Both the position numbers and the translations under genes were made by a program. A DNA stretch of 64,000 nucleotides from Methylobacter tundripaludum SV96 (GTDB lineage: Bacteria > Pseudomonadota > Gammaproteobacteria > Methylococcales > Methylomonadaceae), in the NCBI RefSeq assembly GCF_000190755.2, contig NZ_JH109154.1, positions 62,001 to 126,000 on the forward strand. The letters are read 5' to 3'. Shown here in pieces: positions 46,902-58,089 of the stretch. Below the pieces are notes generated by a model. The model was not told where the DNA came from. It saw nothing but the letters and a program-made list of their open reading frames with translations, and made no database searches. Position 1 is the first letter of the stretch. Each line of letters starts with the position of its first letter.

Positions 46902-49535
46902 ATGTCAAACTTCGCTAAAGAAATAATACCTGTTAATCTCGAAGATGAGATGAAACAGTCCTATCTCGATTACGCCATGAGCGTTATCGTCGGTCGAGCC
47001 CTTCCAGATGTCAGAGACGGCCTTAAACCGGTTCATCGCCGTGTGCTGTATGCGATGAGCGAGTTAGGCAATGACTGGAACAAACCTTATAAGAAATCAG
47101 CGCGTGTAGTCGGTGACGTGATCGGTAAATACCATCCTCATGGCGATACCGCGGTTTACGACACCATGGTGCGGATGGCGCAGAATTTCTCAATGCGTTA
47201 TATGCTGATCGACGGGCAGGGCAATTTCGGTTCGGTCGACGGCGATTCGCCTGCGGCGATGCGTTATACCGAAGTGCGCATGTCGAAGATTGCTCATGAA
47301 TTGCTGGCCGATCTGGACAAGGAAACCGTCGATTTTGCGCCCAACTATGACGAGTCGGAGTCCGAGCCCAAGGTACTGCCAACACGGGTGCCGACTTTAC
47401 TGATTAACGGCTCGTCCGGTATCGCAGTGGGCATGGCCACTAATATTCCGCCGCATAATTTGTCTGAAGTGATCAGCGCTTGTTTGGCGATGATCGATCA
47501 GCCGGATCTGACCGTGCATGATTTGATGGCTCATATTCCAGGGCCCGATTTTCCTACGGCAGCCATTATCAACGGCGCTTCCGGTATTTACAACGCTTAC
47601 ACTACCGGTCGCGGCAAAATCTATCTACGCGCACGTTGCCATTTTGAAGACATCGGCGACAGCAGCCGTCAGGCGATTATCACTACCGAATTACCCTATC
47701 AGGTCAACAAGGCCAGATTGCTGGAGAAAATTGCCGAGCTGGTTAAGGAAGGCAAGCTTGAAGGTATTTCCGGCCTGCGCGACGAGTCGGATAAAGACGG
47801 CATGCGTATGGTGATTGAACTGCGTCGAGGCGAAATGCCCGAAGTGGTGTTAAATAATCTGTACAAGCAGACCCAATTCCAGACCGTGTTCGGCATCAAT
47901 ATGGTTGCCCTGCTGGATGGCCGTCCGCATTGCATGAATCTCAGAGAGATTATCAGCGCCTTTATCAATCACCGGCGGGAAATTGTTACCCGCAGAACGA
48001 TTTATAATCTGCGTAAAGCCAGGGAAAGAGCCCATATTTTAGAAGGGCTTGCGATTGCTTTAGCCAATATCGACGAGATGATTGCGCTGATTAAGGCGGC
48101 TGCCACACCGGCCGACGCTAAAGTCGGTTTGTTGGAGAAAAACTGGGATGCAGGGCTGGTTGCAGCGCTGTTGGATCGTGCCGATGCGGATCGTTCAAGA
48201 CCGGATGATTTACCGGTGGAATTTGGCATTCATGCCGGAATTTACCGCCTGTCTGAAACCCAGGCTCAGGCCATTCTTGAGTTGCGTCTGCATCGTTTGA
48301 CCGGTCTGGAGCAGGACAAGATAGTCAATGAATACAAGCAGCTGCTGGAACAGATTGACGAGTATCTGTTTATTCTGGGCAGCGATGTTCGCCTGATGGA
48401 AATCATCAGGGAAGAGTTGGTGGCTATCAAGGAGCAGTATTCCGATGAGCGGCGCACCGAAATCCTGCAAAACCATTCGGATTTGTCCGATGAAGACCTG
48501 ATTACCGAAGAAGATATGGTGGTGACCATGTCGCACGAAGGCTATGTCAAGTCTCAGCCGTTGAGCGATTACAAGGCGCAACGGCGCGGCGGTCGCGGCA
48601 AATCGGCAACGGCCACTAAAGAGCTGGATTATGTCGATAAACTCATTGTAGCCAATACCCACGACACTATCTTGTGCTTCTCCTCGCGGGGCAAGGTTTA
48701 CTGGCTAAAGGTCTATCAATTGCCGGTTGCCAGCCGTGCAGCGAGGGGTAAGCCTTTCGTCAATCTGCTGCCGCTGGAAGAAGGCGAAAAAATCAATGCG
48801 ATATTGCCGATTCGCGAATTTACCGACAGTAAGTTCATCTTTATGGCCACAACGGCGGGTACCGTTAAAAAGACTCCGCTAAAAGAATTCGAGAACCAAC
48901 GCGCTAACGGCAAAATCGCGATCGATTTAAGGGAAGACGATACGCTGGTCGGCGTTGCGGTGACCGACGGACAGCAAAACGTGCTGTTGTTTAGCAGCAC
49001 CGGCAAAGCAGTCTGCTTCAACGAAGCGGATGTGCGTTCCATGGGCAGAACAGCGTCCGGGGTGCGCGGAATTCGTTTGCAGGAAGGACAAAAAGTCATT
49101 TCCCTGATTATCGCAACCGAAGGCACGGTGCTGAATATCACCGAGAACGGCTACGGCAAGCGCACCAAGCTGGAAGAGTTTACCTGTCATAAACGTGGCG
49201 GCCAGGGTTTGATTGCGATACAAACGTCCGCGCGTAACGGCGCTGTGGTTGGTGCGGTGCTGGTCAACGACAATGACGAAATTATGCTGATTACCGATGG
49301 CGGCACGTTGGTGCGGACACCGGTTGACGGCATTTCGGTGGTTGGACGGAACACCCAGGGCGTGACCATTATCAAGCTGGGTAAGAATGAAAAAGTGATC
49401 GGCGTTGACCGTATCGAAGGCTTGGCAGGGGTGGATGATGCCGATGAAGACGATCTTTTGGAAGGTGCCGAATCAGAGCTGGGCGCATCGGAAGAAACAA
49501 CCAATGACGATAGTGAACCAGGTGAGGAATCGTAA
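46902..49535 (+). CDS. gyrA: DNA gyrase subunit A
   Basis: Breakage-reunion subunit of gyrase, 877 aa. Catalytic Y122 lies in [12 protein letters not shown]; the quinolone region is [13 protein letters not shown] with T83 and D87 (E. coli has S83). The C-terminal beta-pinwheel shows the GyrA box QRRGGRGKS. The protein ends in an acidic tail ([20 protein letters not shown]). It heads the supraoperon and its stop overlaps serC by one base (TAATG). No truncation. Confidence 0.98.
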   Translation: MSNFAKEIIPVNLEDEMKQSYLDYAMSVIVGRALPDVRDGLKPVHRRVLYAMSELGNDWNKPYKKSARVVGDVIGKYHPHGDTAVYDTMVRMAQNFSMRYMLIDGQGNFGSVDGDSPAAMRYTEVRMSKIAHELLADLDKETVDFAPNYDESESEPKVLPTRVPTLLINGSSGIAVGMATNIPPHNLSEVISACLAMIDQPDLTVHDLMAHIPGPDFPTAAIINGASGIYNAYTTGRGKIYLRARCHFEDIGDSSRQAIITTELPYQVNKARLLEKIAELVKEGKLEGISGLRDESDKDGMRMVIELRRGEMPEVVLNNLYKQTQFQTVFGINMVALLDGRPHCMNLREIISAFINHRREIVTRRTIYNLRKARERAHILEGLAIALANIDEMIALIKAAATPADAKVGLLEKNWDAGLVAALLDRADADRSRPDDLPVEFGIHAGIYRLSETQAQAILELRLHRLTGLEQDKIVNEYKQLLEQIDEYLFILGSDVRLMEIIREELVAIKEQYSDERRTEILQNHSDLSDEDLITEEDMVVTMSHEGYVKSQPLSDYKAQRRGGRGKSATATKELDYVDKLIVANTHDTILCFSSRGKVYWLKVYQLPVASRAARGKPFVNLLPLEEGEKINAILPIREFTDSKFIFMATTAGTVKKTPLKEFENQRANGKIAIDLREDDTLVGVAVTDGQQNVLLFSSTGKAVCFNEADVRSMGRTASGVRGIRLQEGQKVISLIIATEGTVLNITENGYGKRTKLEEFTCHKRGGQGLIAIQTSARNGAVVGAVLVNDNDEIMLITDGGTLVRTPVDGISVVGRNTQGVTIIKLGKNEKVIGVDRIEGLAGVDDADEDDLLEGAESELGASEETTNDDSEPGEES

Positions 49536-50614
49536 TGTCCAGAGTTTATAATTTTAGCGCAGGCCCGTCTGCATTCCCTGAATCGGTATTGCAGCAAGCG
49601 CAGCAAGAAATGCTGGAATGGCGCGATAGCGGCATGTCGGTCATGGAAATGAGCCATCGCGGCAAGCATTTCTCGATTATTGCCGAAGAGCTGGAAAGCG
49701 ATTTAAGAGCGCTGCTGGCCGTTCCTGAAAACTATAAAGTTTTGTTCCTGCAAGGCGGTGCATCGGCGCAGTTTTCGCTGATACCGCAGAATATCCTGAA
49801 CGGCAAAAGCAAAGCCTGTTACTTGAAAACCGGCGCCTGGTCGGAAAAAGCCATCAAGGATGCCGGCGCTTATTGCGATGTAGTGGTCAGCGCCAGCTCG
49901 GAAAGTACAAAATTTACTACGATTCCCGATGCTGCAAGCTGGGCAATCGATAGTGAAGCGGCTTATCTGCACTATACCTCCAATGAAACCATTCATGGCG
50001 TGGAGTTCCAGTCTTGCCCAGACAGCAAGGGCTTGCCGCTGGTGTCGGATATGTCATCGAATATTTTATCGCGCAAGATCGATGTCAGTCAGTACGGTTT
50101 GATTTATGCCGGTACGCAGAAAAACATGGGACCGGCAGGCGTCACCGTAGTGATAGTCAGGGACGACTTGGTCGGTCATGCGCCTAAAACCGTGCCTTCA
50201 GTTTTTAACTATGCCGAGCAGGCAAAAAACCAATCCATGCTGAATACACCGGCAACCTACAGCTGGTACCTGACCGGCTTGGTGCTTAAGTGGTTAAAAG
50301 GGCAGGGCGGCGTTGAGGGTATCGAGCAACGCAATATCGCTAAAGCGGCGAAACTGTATCAGTCCATCGACCAGTCGGCTTTGTATGCCAATCCGGTAGA
50401 AATCGCGTCCCGTTCGCGGATGAATGTGCCGTTTATTCTGTCCGACGAAAGCCTGGATAAGCCGTTTTTGGCGGCTGCGGAAGCCAATGGCTTGCTTGAG
50501 CTGAAAGGTCATCGCTCAGTCGGCGGCATGCGGGCCAGTATTTATAATGCGATGCCGGAGGCCGGTGTGCAGGCTTTGATTGATTTCATGGCTGAGTTTG
50601 AACGCACCCATTAA
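49535..50614 (+). CDS. serC: Phosphoserine aminotransferase
   Basis: PLP enzyme of serine and pyridoxal synthesis, 359 aa. Opening VYNFSAGPSAFPESVL, PLP lysine K196 in IYAGTQKNMGPAG, phosphate-binding HYTSNETIHGVEF and the C-terminal GHRSVGGMRASIYNAMP are all conserved. Start ATG 49535 overlaps the gyrA stop. In a serine-cycle or ribulose-monophosphate methylotroph it also feeds serine; only the family role is certain. Confidence 0.98.
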   Translation: MSRVYNFSAGPSAFPESVLQQAQQEMLEWRDSGMSVMEMSHRGKHFSIIAEELESDLRALLAVPENYKVLFLQGGASAQFSLIPQNILNGKSKACYLKTGAWSEKAIKDAGAYCDVVVSASSESTKFTTIPDAASWAIDSEAAYLHYTSNETIHGVEFQSCPDSKGLPLVSDMSSNILSRKIDVSQYGLIYAGTQKNMGPAGVTVVIVRDDLVGHAPKTVPSVFNYAEQAKNQSMLNTPATYSWYLTGLVLKWLKGQGGVEGIEQRNIAKAAKLYQSIDQSALYANPVEIASRSRMNVPFILSDESLDKPFLAAAEANGLLELKGHRSVGGMRASIYNAMPEAGVQALIDFMAEFERTH

Positions 50615-50647
50615 TCGAAAACCGTAACTACTCAGTCGTTTAATACA

Positions 50648-50741
50648 ATGGAACGCAGATGGCGCAGATGAATATGATAAACACGGATAACTCAAGAAAA
50701 ATCTTATTTAATCTTAACTATCAGCGTCATCAGCGTTCCAT
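50648..50741. repeat. Interspersed palindromic repeat (family D), copy 1
   Basis: The left end ATGGAACGCAGATGGCGCAG and right end CAGCGTCATCAGCGTTCCAT are imperfect inverted repeats. A second copy lies at 61208-61293. Between serC and pheA, without disrupting either. Confidence 0.85.
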
Positions 50742-50790
50742 TTTGCTAATTAGTGAATAGTTACCGAAAACCTAATAATTTAAGGCCGCC

Positions 50791-51876
50791 ATGTCATCCG
50801 TTACACCCCTTTCAGAATTAAGAGACAAAATTGATGCAATCGATAAGCAGATTCTGCTATTGATTAATCAGCGTGCGTCTTGCGCAATGGAAGTTGCCAA
50901 GACCAAGAGTGCGCAGGGTGAACAAGGGTCGTTTTACCGCCCGGATCGCGAGTCATTGGTATTGCGGCGCATCAAAGACATGAATCAGGGGCCTTTATCC
51001 GATGATACGACTGCCCATTTTTTCAGGGAATTGATGTCCGCGTGTTTGGCGCTGGAAAAACCGCTGGACGTGGCGTATTTAGGTCCCGAGGGCACTTTTA
51101 CCCAGCAAGCCGCAATTAAGCATTTCGGCTCTGCGGTTAAAACCGTACCGGCTGCAACCATTAACGATATTTTTAATGCGGTGGAGAACGGCAACTGCCA
51201 GTTCGGTGTCGTGCCGGTCGAGAACTCTACCGAGGGCGTCATCAGCCATACGCTGGACCGGTTTTTGAATTCGCCGCTAAAAATATGCGGCGAAGTTGAA
51301 ATCAGGGTGCATCAAAACTTGTTGGGACTGGTGGATAGCCTGGATGAAGTGACCGAGGTGTTTTCGCATCAGCAATCCCTGGCGCAGTGTCGGCAATGGC
51401 TGGATAATCATCTGCCGAATGCCAAGCGAACCGCGGTTAACAGCAACACCGAGGCCGCAAGGTTAGCATCAACCCATAAACAGGCGGTTGCGATAGCGGG
51501 TATTGTTGCCGCTGAAATTTATCAGTTGAATGTCATCAAAAAAAATATCGAAGACGAATCCAACAATACCACCCGTTTTATCATTATCGGACAGCAAATA
51601 TCGTCTTCCACGGGTAACGATAAAACCTCGCTGGTTGTGTCCACAGGCAATCAACCCGGTGCGTTATACCGGATACTGGAGCCTTTCGCGAGATTTAACA
51701 TCGGCATGGTGCATATCGAATCCAGGCCGTCACGCCAGGGGTTATGGGACTATGTGTTTTTTATCGATATTGAAGGCCATAGCGAAGATGACGATGTTGC
51801 CCAAGCTCTGGCACTATTGGATGACAACGTCAATATGCTCAAGCTTTTGGGTTCTTATCCCAAGGCCGTACTCTAA
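50791..51876 (+). CDS. pheA: Chorismate mutase / prephenate dehydratase (P-protein)
   Basis: Bifunctional 361-aa enzyme of phenylalanine synthesis. Residues about 1-90 are an AroQ-type chorismate mutase (LRDKIDAIDKQILLLINQRA). Then comes the dehydratase domain (VAYLGPEGTFTQQAAIKHFG, VVPVENSTEGVISHTLD, the catalytic threonine in NNTTRFIII) and a C-terminal ACT domain (FARFNIGMVHIESRPSRQGL) for feedback by phenylalanine. Family D repeats separate it from serC. Complete. Confidence 0.97.
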   Translation: MSSVTPLSELRDKIDAIDKQILLLINQRASCAMEVAKTKSAQGEQGSFYRPDRESLVLRRIKDMNQGPLSDDTTAHFFRELMSACLALEKPLDVAYLGPEGTFTQQAAIKHFGSAVKTVPAATINDIFNAVENGNCQFGVVPVENSTEGVISHTLDRFLNSPLKICGEVEIRVHQNLLGLVDSLDEVTEVFSHQQSLAQCRQWLDNHLPNAKRTAVNSNTEAARLASTHKQAVAIAGIVAAEIYQLNVIKKNIEDESNNTTRFIIIGQQISSSTGNDKTSLVVSTGNQPGALYRILEPFARFNIGMVHIESRPSRQGLWDYVFFIDIEGHSEDDDVAQALALLDDNVNMLKLLGSYPKAVL

Positions 51877-51927
51877 AATTTCTTTCTCATCCTTCAGATG
51901 AGTATTAAACGATCTCAAACAAACTCC

Positions 51928-53088
51928 ATGAACAACACTGATAAAATCTATAATCTTGCCGTGTCCGGCGTGCAAAAGCTGATTCCTTATACGCCCGGCA
52001 AACCGATTGAAGAACTTGAGCGCGAGCTGGGGCTTTCCAATATCATAAAGCTTGCATCCAATGAAAACCCTTTAGGGCCCGGAAAAAAAGCCTTGGCTGC
52101 GATACAGGCGACTTTGAAGGATTTGGCCTTATACCCGGATGGCAATGGTTTTAATTTAAAGTCCGCGCTAGCTGAAAAGTACGCTGTCGATATGAGCCAG
52201 ATTACGTTGGGCAATGGCTCCAACGAGATTCTGGAGCTGGTCGCCAGGGCATTTTTAACGCCGGGACTTGAAGTGGTTTTCTCGCAGCATGCTTTTGCCG
52301 TGTATCCTATAGTAACCCAAGCAGTCGGCGCTACGGCGGTTGTGGCTCCCGCGTTGAATTACGGTCACGATCTGGATGCCATGCTGCAACGAGTGACCGA
52401 CAAAACGCGGTTGGTGTTTATAGCGAACCCCAATAATCCTACCGGCACATTGCTGAACCACGCCGACTTGGAAGCGTTTATTGGAGCGCTGCCGGATACT
52501 TGCGTGTGTGTGCTCGATGAAGCCTATTGTGAATTTGTTGGCGGACAAAGCGAGGACAATTCAATCGCCTGGCTGAAGAAATACCCTAACTTATTAATTA
52601 CGCGCACCTTTTCAAAGGCCTACGGTCTGGCCGGACTGCGCATCGGATATGGCTTGTCCAGTCCGCAGCTGGCCGACATCCTGAATCGGGTGCGGCAGCC
52701 CTTCAATAATAATATGCTGGCCTTGGCCGCCGCCGAAGCGGCGTTGACCGATGTCGAGCATTTGCAAAACACCATTACCGTTAATGCCCAAGGCATGCAG
52801 TTTATCACCGAAGGGTTTAAAAACTTGGGACTGGGGTGGATTCCATCGGCAGGTAATTTCGTGTTGGTTGACCTGAAACAGCCTGCAATGCCGACTTATG
52901 AGGCATTGCTGCGCAAAGGGGTTATCGTCAGGCCGGTTGGTGTGTATGAATTACCCAATCATCTGCGTATTACCATCGGCACACAGGCGGAAAACCAGCT
53001 GTTTCTACAGGCATTAACTGAAGTTTTAGGTCGCATCGGTTCCCTGCCGATTGCGACACTTCCGCCATCCCTGGCAGTCGCAGGTTAA
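51928..53088 (+). CDS. hisC: Histidinol-phosphate aminotransferase
   Basis: PLP aminotransferase of fold type I, 386 aa, which in the supraoperon can also serve aromatic amino acids. SNENPLGPGKKAL, ANPNNPTGTLL, DEAYCEF and the PLP lysine K230 in TRTFSKAYGLAGLRIGYG are conserved. ATG 51928 begins MNNTDKIYNLAVSGVQ; ATG 51898 would add ten residues without a better ribosome site. Overlaps tyrA (TAATG). Confidence 0.95.
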   Translation: MNNTDKIYNLAVSGVQKLIPYTPGKPIEELERELGLSNIIKLASNENPLGPGKKALAAIQATLKDLALYPDGNGFNLKSALAEKYAVDMSQITLGNGSNEILELVARAFLTPGLEVVFSQHAFAVYPIVTQAVGATAVVAPALNYGHDLDAMLQRVTDKTRLVFIANPNNPTGTLLNHADLEAFIGALPDTCVCVLDEAYCEFVGGQSEDNSIAWLKKYPNLLITRTFSKAYGLAGLRIGYGLSSPQLADILNRVRQPFNNNMLALAAAEAALTDVEHLQNTITVNAQGMQFITEGFKNLGLGWIPSAGNFVLVDLKQPAMPTYEALLRKGVIVRPVGVYELPNHLRITIGTQAENQLFLQALTEVLGRIGSLPIATLPPSLAVAG

Positions 53089-53966
53089 TGTTTAACCGGA
53101 TTTGCATTATCGGCGTCGGCCTGATCGGCGGCTCTATCGCCCGCGCAGCACGGCAGCAGGGTTTGAGCAATACCATAGTCGGGTACGGTCGTCAGCAGGA
53201 TGAGCAAAATCTGCAAACGGCAAAACAGTTGGGTGTTATTGACGACTATATGCTGGATCTGGCGGAAGCTGTTCAAGGCGCTGATTGCGTTGTGATTGCG
53301 ACGCCGGTTGCGAGTATCGAAAGCATTTTTGTTCTGCTCAAACCGTTATGGTCGGATAGTGCGATTTATACCGATGTCGGCAGCACCAAGGGCAGCGTTA
53401 TCGCCGCAGCAGAGCGGGTTTTTGGTGTTGTACCGGATAATCTGGTTCCCGCCCACCCGATTGCCGGAGCAGAACAAAGCGGCGTGACCGCATCAGTCAA
53501 TGACTTGTTTTTGAATAAACGCCTGATTATCACGCCGGTCGGCAATACCAAGCCGGAAGCGGTGCAAAAAATTCAAGGTTTTTGGGAACGGCTGGGATCG
53601 CTGGTGTCGGTGATGGATGTGCAGCATCATGACGGGGTATTGGCCGCAACCAGTCATTTGCCGCATATCCTGGCCTTTGCTTTGGTCGATATGCTCGGTC
53701 ATAAAGACGAGCAGAGCGAGATATTTCAATACGCGGCCGGCGGCTTCAAAGACTTTACCCGGATTGCTTCCAGCGATCCGACGATGTGGAAGGACATTTG
53801 CGCCGCCAATAAAGACGAAATCATTCCTTTAATTGAGCAGTTAAAGGGAGAATTGGATAAAATACAACGCTTGCTGGAAACGAATGATACCCGGCAGCTT
53901 TTTGAAACCTTTACGTATGCCAGAAATGCACGGCAACGCTTTCTTGACCAGTTCGATAATAATTAA
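53088..53966 (+). CDS. tyrA: Prephenate/arogenate dehydrogenase
   Basis: NAD(P)-dependent enzyme of tyrosine synthesis, 292 aa, monofunctional without a mutase domain. ICIIGVGLIGGSIARAARQQG is the dinucleotide motif; DVGSTKGSVIAAAERVF, PAHPIAGAEQSG and HHDGVLAATSHLPHILAFAL are the catalytic blocks. Starts at the hisC stop and ends one base before the aroA start codon. Cofactor and substrate preference cannot be read here. Confidence 0.96.
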   Translation: MFNRICIIGVGLIGGSIARAARQQGLSNTIVGYGRQQDEQNLQTAKQLGVIDDYMLDLAEAVQGADCVVIATPVASIESIFVLLKPLWSDSAIYTDVGSTKGSVIAAAERVFGVVPDNLVPAHPIAGAEQSGVTASVNDLFLNKRLIITPVGNTKPEAVQKIQGFWERLGSLVSVMDVQHHDGVLAATSHLPHILAFALVDMLGHKDEQSEIFQYAAGGFKDFTRIASSDPTMWKDICAANKDEIIPLIEQLKGELDKIQRLLETNDTRQLFETFTYARNARQRFLDQFDNN

Positions 53967-53967
53967 T

Positions 53968-55287
53968 ATGTCAAAATCAATAACATTTCAGGTTCAACCA
54001 GGCGGTAAATTACAAGGCGAGGCACGTGTGCCCGGCGATAAATCCATGTCACATCGTTCAATCATGCTGGGTTCGCTGGCCGAAGGCGTTACTCATGTCA
54101 AAGGCTTTCTCGAAGCGGAAGATGCACTGGCGACCTTGCAGGCTTTTCGCGACATGGGCGTTGAAATTGAAGGTCCGGTCAATGGCGAATTGACTATACA
54201 CGGCGTCGGCAAGCACGGCTTGAAAGCGCCAACAAACGATTTGTATCTGGGAAACTCAGGCACATCCATGCGGTTGCTGAGCGGTTTATTGGCGGGTCAG
54301 GCATTCAACTCGGTATTAACCGGCGATAAATCATTGTCCGGCAGGCCGATGAAACGGGTCACCGAGCCGTTGGCAGCTATGGGTGCCGACATAAAAACCA
54401 CTGAGAAAGGCACGGCTCCATTGCACATTACCGGCAGGGCCGGGCAGTTGACCGGCATTGATTACGCGATGCCAATCGCCAGCGCTCAGGTCAAATCCTG
54501 CTTGTTATTGGCAGGCATGTACGCGCAGGGTGTCACCAGCGTTACCGAACCTGCGCCTACCCGTGACCATACCGAGCGCATGCTGAGCGGTTTTAATTAT
54601 CCGGTGAAGCAAGAAGGCAATAAAGTCAGCATTACCGCCGAAGGCAGTTTAACGGCAACCGATATTGATGTGCCCAGCGATATTTCATCGGCGGCATTTT
54701 TTCTGGTCGGGGCATCGATTGCACCGGGTTCCGATCTGCTGTTGAAACATGTGGGCGTTAATCCTACGCGTATCGGCGTCATCGACATCCTGAGATTAAT
54801 GGGTGCCAACATTGAAGTCCTTAACGAGCGCACGGTTGGCGGCGAGCCGGTAGCCGATCTGCACGTTGTTTACAGCGCTCTTAAAGGCATAGATATTCCC
54901 GAGCATCTGGTGCCGCTGGCTATTGACGAGTTCCCGGTGTTGTTTGTCGCCGCAGCCTGTGCGGAAGGCCAAACACGGTTAACCGGCGCGGAAGAGCTGA
55001 GGGTTAAAGAATCGGATCGCATTCAAGTGATGGCGGACGGCTTGCAAATCCTGGGCGTAGATGCGCAATCTACCGAGGACGGCATGATCATTCAAGGCGG
55101 ATCGATTGGCGGTGGCGAAGTCATATCCCATGGCGACCACCGAATTGCGATGTCGTTTTCAATTGCCGGTTTGCGCGCTAATGCGCCGATTACCATCTAT
55201 GATTGTGAAAACGTGAATACCTCGTTCCCTGAATTTAGAGACTTGGCCAAGCGCTTAGGTCTTGATCTGGTTTGCAGGGAAGCATAG
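53968..55287 (+). CDS. aroA: 5-Enolpyruvylshikimate-3-phosphate synthase
   Basis: Shikimate-pathway enzyme, 439 aa. ATG 53968 gives MSKSITFQVQPGGKLQGEARV. Motifs: GDKSMSHRSIMLGSLAEG, LGNSGTSMRLLSGLLAG, SGRPMKRVTEPLAAMGA, PTRDHTERML, ELRVKESDRIQVMADG and HGDHRIAMSFSIAG. A longer frame from 53884 overlaps tyrA and is rejected. The LGNSGTSMRL and SGRPMKRV forms match the class II (Bacillus-like) variety more than the E. coli form, an inference. Overlaps the cmk start by one base. Confidence 0.97.
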   Translation: MSKSITFQVQPGGKLQGEARVPGDKSMSHRSIMLGSLAEGVTHVKGFLEAEDALATLQAFRDMGVEIEGPVNGELTIHGVGKHGLKAPTNDLYLGNSGTSMRLLSGLLAGQAFNSVLTGDKSLSGRPMKRVTEPLAAMGADIKTTEKGTAPLHITGRAGQLTGIDYAMPIASAQVKSCLLLAGMYAQGVTSVTEPAPTRDHTERMLSGFNYPVKQEGNKVSITAEGSLTATDIDVPSDISSAAFFLVGASIAPGSDLLLKHVGVNPTRIGVIDILRLMGANIEVLNERTVGGEPVADLHVVYSALKGIDIPEHLVPLAIDEFPVLFVAAACAEGQTRLTGAEELRVKESDRIQVMADGLQILGVDAQSTEDGMIIQGGSIGGGEVISHGDHRIAMSFSIAGLRANAPITIYDCENVNTSFPEFRDLAKRLGLDLVCREA

Positions 55288-55943
55288 TGAGTATTCCGGT
55301 ATTGACTATTGATGGCCCTAGCGGTGCCGGAAAAGGCACGGTCAGCCGGGCGGTAGCGAAAAGACTGGGTTGGAACTATTTGGATAGCGGCTCTATCTAC
55401 CGTTCATTGGCAATTGCAGTGTTAAAACAAGCTGTTGACCTAAAAGATGAAGCTGCCATTGTCAATGTGGCCCAGACAATGGCGCTGGAATTTGATTGTA
55501 ATGACGAATTGGTTGTCAGGCTGGACGGTGAAGACATTACCGCACAGTTAGGCCTTGAAAGCACGGGTAATACAGCTTCCATCGTTGCGGTGCTCCCTGA
55601 AGTCAGACATGTTTTATTACAAAAACAAAAGGATTTTAAACAATCGCCAGGTCTGGTTGCAGACGGACGAGACATGGGCACAGTGGTTTTTCCTGAAGCT
55701 GAAAACAAGGTATTTTTAACCGCCAGCGCAGCCGAGAGAGCCAGAAGGCGATATAAACAGTTGATAGAAAAAGGGAATGGTGCTAATCTAGCGCAGATAA
55801 CAAACGAGATAGAAGAGCGAGATCGTCGGGATATGGAGCGTAAGACTGCTCCATTAGCTATGGCTAATGACGCGCTTTATATCGATTCTTCGGATATGAC
55901 ACTGGAATCTGTTATTGAAGAAGTACTGAATTTAATCCGTTAA
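55287..55943 (+). CDS. cmk: Cytidylate kinase
   Basis: Phosphorylates CMP and dCMP, 218 aa. The P-loop is G10-PSGAGKGT, with DSGSIYRSLAIAVL and DGRDMGTVVFP in the NMP-binding domain, and the lid region ARRRYKQLIEKGN. GTG 55287 overlaps the aroA stop TAG and gives the normal N-terminus; an upstream in-frame TTG lies inside aroA and is rejected. Followed by rpsA after 100 bases. Confidence 0.97.
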   Translation: MSIPVLTIDGPSGAGKGTVSRAVAKRLGWNYLDSGSIYRSLAIAVLKQAVDLKDEAAIVNVAQTMALEFDCNDELVVRLDGEDITAQLGLESTGNTASIVAVLPEVRHVLLQKQKDFKQSPGLVADGRDMGTVVFPEAENKVFLTASAAERARRRYKQLIEKGNGANLAQITNEIEERDRRDMERKTAPLAMANDALYIDSSDMTLESVIEEVLNLIR

Positions 55944-56043
55944 GGATTTTTTACGTGGTCACATCAAATTGTTTGCGTGTGATTTTTTTTAACTTTGATA
56001 AAGAAAAGGCTTGTTCGTGTTTCGACAGGCTTGGGAATGGAAA

Positions 56044-57705
56044 ATGAGCGAAAGCTTTGCTGAATTATTTGAAGAAAGTTTAATCAAGACGGAAATGCGT
56101 CCTGGTGCCATGTTAATGGGTACAGTTGTTGATATCGAAAACGATATGATCATCGTCAGCACCCATTCAAAATCAGAAGGTGTCATTCCAAAATGGCAGT
56201 TTCTAAATAACGATGGCGAATTAGAAGTTGCCATAGGCGACGAAGTCGAGGTTGCCCTTGATTTATTTGAAGACGGCCTGGGTGCTACACTTCTTTCTCG
56301 TGATAAAGCGAAGAAAAACAAAGCTTGGTCCGAACTTGAAAATGCTTTTGAAAAAGAAGCAACCATTATCGGTCGTATTACCGGTAAAGTTCGCGGTGGT
56401 TTCACCGTGGCCGTTGGTGCATTACGTGCTTTCTTGCCTGGCTCATTGGTTGATGTTCGCCCAATCAGAGACACGACTTTCCTGGAAAATCGTGATCTGG
56501 AATTCAAAGTCATAAAAATCGATCAAAAACGCAATAACGTTGTTCTGTCTCGCCGTGCTGTTGTAGAAAAAGAATACAGCGCAGAAAGAGAAGAATTGCT
56601 GAAAACGCTGGAAGAAGGCGCAGTGGTTACCGGTGTGGTCAAGAACCTGACCGATTACGGCGCGTTTATCGATCTTGGCGGTATTGACGGTCTGTTGCAC
56701 ATTACCGATATGGCATGGAGACGCGTGCGTCATCCGTCCGAGTGTGTAGAAATCGGTCAAGAAATTAAAGTTAAAGTCCTTAAATACGACAAAGATAAAA
56801 ACCGTGTTTCATTAGGCATGAAGCAAATGGGTGAAGATCCTTGGCAAAACATCGCCCGTCGCTACCCAGCCGGCACACGCGTATTCGGTAAAGTCAACAA
56901 CCTGACCGATTACGGTTGCTTTGTTGAAATCGAAGAAGGCGTAGAAGGTTTGGTTCACGTTTCTGAAATGGACTGGACTAACAAAAACGTCAACCCTTCC
57001 AAACTTGTTCAGTTGGGTGATGAAGTCGAAGTGATGGTTCTGGAAATTGACGAAGAACGTCGTCGTATTTCTTTAGGTATGAAACAGTGCAAAACCAATC
57101 CTTGGGATGAATTTGCAGCAACGCATAACAAAGGCGACAAAATCTCAGGAAAAATCAAATCAATTACTGATTTTGGTATTTTCATCGGTCTGGATGGCGG
57201 TATCGACGGTCTGGTTCACATGTCCGATATTTCCTGGGCAGATGAAGGCGAAGCTTCGGTTCGTGATTTCAAGAAAGGCGATGAGCTGGAAACTGTTATT
57301 TTAGCGGTTGATTCTGAGCGCGAGCGTATCTCTTTAGGTATCAAGCAACTTGAACAAGATCCATTCCAAAACTTCCTGGCTACTCATGAAAAAGGCAGTT
57401 TGGTAAAAGGAACTGTTAAAGAAGTTGACGCTAAGGGTGCAGTTATCACTTTAGCTGATAATGTTGAAGGCTACTTACGCGCTTCTGAAATTCAACGCGA
57501 TCGCGTTGAAGATGCCAGAACCTTGTTAAAAGAAGGCGACGAACTTGAAGCTAAGTTCATCGGCGTCGACAAGAAAAGTAAATCAATTTCTTTATCTATT
57601 AAAGCTAAAGATTCTGATGAAGAGTCTCATTCGATTAAAGATCATTCCCAGCAATCAATTGGCGCACCAACTTTCGCCGATATCTTTAAACAGATGGAAA
57701 AATAA
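56044..57705 (+). CDS. rpsA: 30S ribosomal protein S1
   Basis: mRNA-binding ribosomal protein, 553 aa with six S1 domains. Repeated blocks are visible, for example [60 protein letters not shown] and [23 protein letters not shown] 56044 gives [13 protein letters not shown], the E. coli-like start. Codon use (many CGT, GTT, AAC) fits strong expression. An in-frame start 33 bases upstream is rejected. The gene is complete and ends in a hairpin terminator. Confidence 0.98.
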   Translation: MSESFAELFEESLIKTEMRPGAMLMGTVVDIENDMIIVSTHSKSEGVIPKWQFLNNDGELEVAIGDEVEVALDLFEDGLGATLLSRDKAKKNKAWSELENAFEKEATIIGRITGKVRGGFTVAVGALRAFLPGSLVDVRPIRDTTFLENRDLEFKVIKIDQKRNNVVLSRRAVVEKEYSAEREELLKTLEEGAVVTGVVKNLTDYGAFIDLGGIDGLLHITDMAWRRVRHPSECVEIGQEIKVKVLKYDKDKNRVSLGMKQMGEDPWQNIARRYPAGTRVFGKVNNLTDYGCFVEIEEGVEGLVHVSEMDWTNKNVNPSKLVQLGDEVEVMVLEIDEERRRISLGMKQCKTNPWDEFAATHNKGDKISGKIKSITDFGIFIGLDGGIDGLVHMSDISWADEGEASVRDFKKGDELETVILAVDSERERISLGIKQLEQDPFQNFLATHEKGSLVKGTVKEVDAKGAVITLADNVEGYLRASEIQRDRVEDARTLLKEGDELEAKFIGVDKKSKSISLSIKAKDSDEESHSIKDHSQQSIGAPTFADIFKQMEK

Positions 57706-57714
57706 AACTCATGA

Positions 57715-57745
57715 GGGGGTATGCATTCGTGCATACCCCCTGTGT
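57715..57745 (+). terminator. Hairpin terminator after rpsA
   Basis: GGGGGTATGCA and its exact 11-base complement TGCATACCCCC (57715-57740) enclose a TTCG loop. TGTGTTTATTTG follows. Since ihfB follows after 30 bases, it may attenuate rather than end transcription fully. Confidence 0.8.
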
Positions 57746-57769
57746 TTATTTGTTTTCGCAGGATAGAAT

Positions 57770-58075
57770 GTGACAAAATCAGAATTAATTGAAGCACTTG
57801 CCAAACATCAGCCGCATCTGGCACAGAAAGATGTAGAGATAGCGGTAAAATGCATCATTGAACAAATGAATCAGGCGTTATCTTCCGGTGAAAGGATCGA
57901 GATTAGGGGTTTTGGTAGTTTTTCGCTACATCTACGTCCTCCTCGTATGGGGCGTAACCCTAAAACAGGTGAATCTGTAGCATTATCAAAAAAACATGTA
58001 CCGCATTTTAAGCCTGGTAAGGAACTACGTGATCGAGTAGATGCTTCGCGGGAAAAATGCAAGATAGTTGACTAA
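57770..58075 (+). CDS. ihfB: Integration host factor subunit beta
   Basis: DNA-bending HU/IHF-family protein, 101 aa. Starts at GTG 57770 ([17 protein letters not shown]). The DNA-contacting arm [21 protein letters not shown], including the intercalating proline, and [14 protein letters not shown] are conserved. Last gene of the supraoperon, in its usual place after rpsA. A weak hairpin follows. Confidence 0.97.
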   Translation: MTKSELIEALAKHQPHLAQKDVEIAVKCIIEQMNQALSSGERIEIRGFGSFSLHLRPPRMGRNPKTGESVALSKKHVPHFKPGKELRDRVDASREKCKIVD

Positions 58076-58089
58076 TAGTTAGTGCGTTG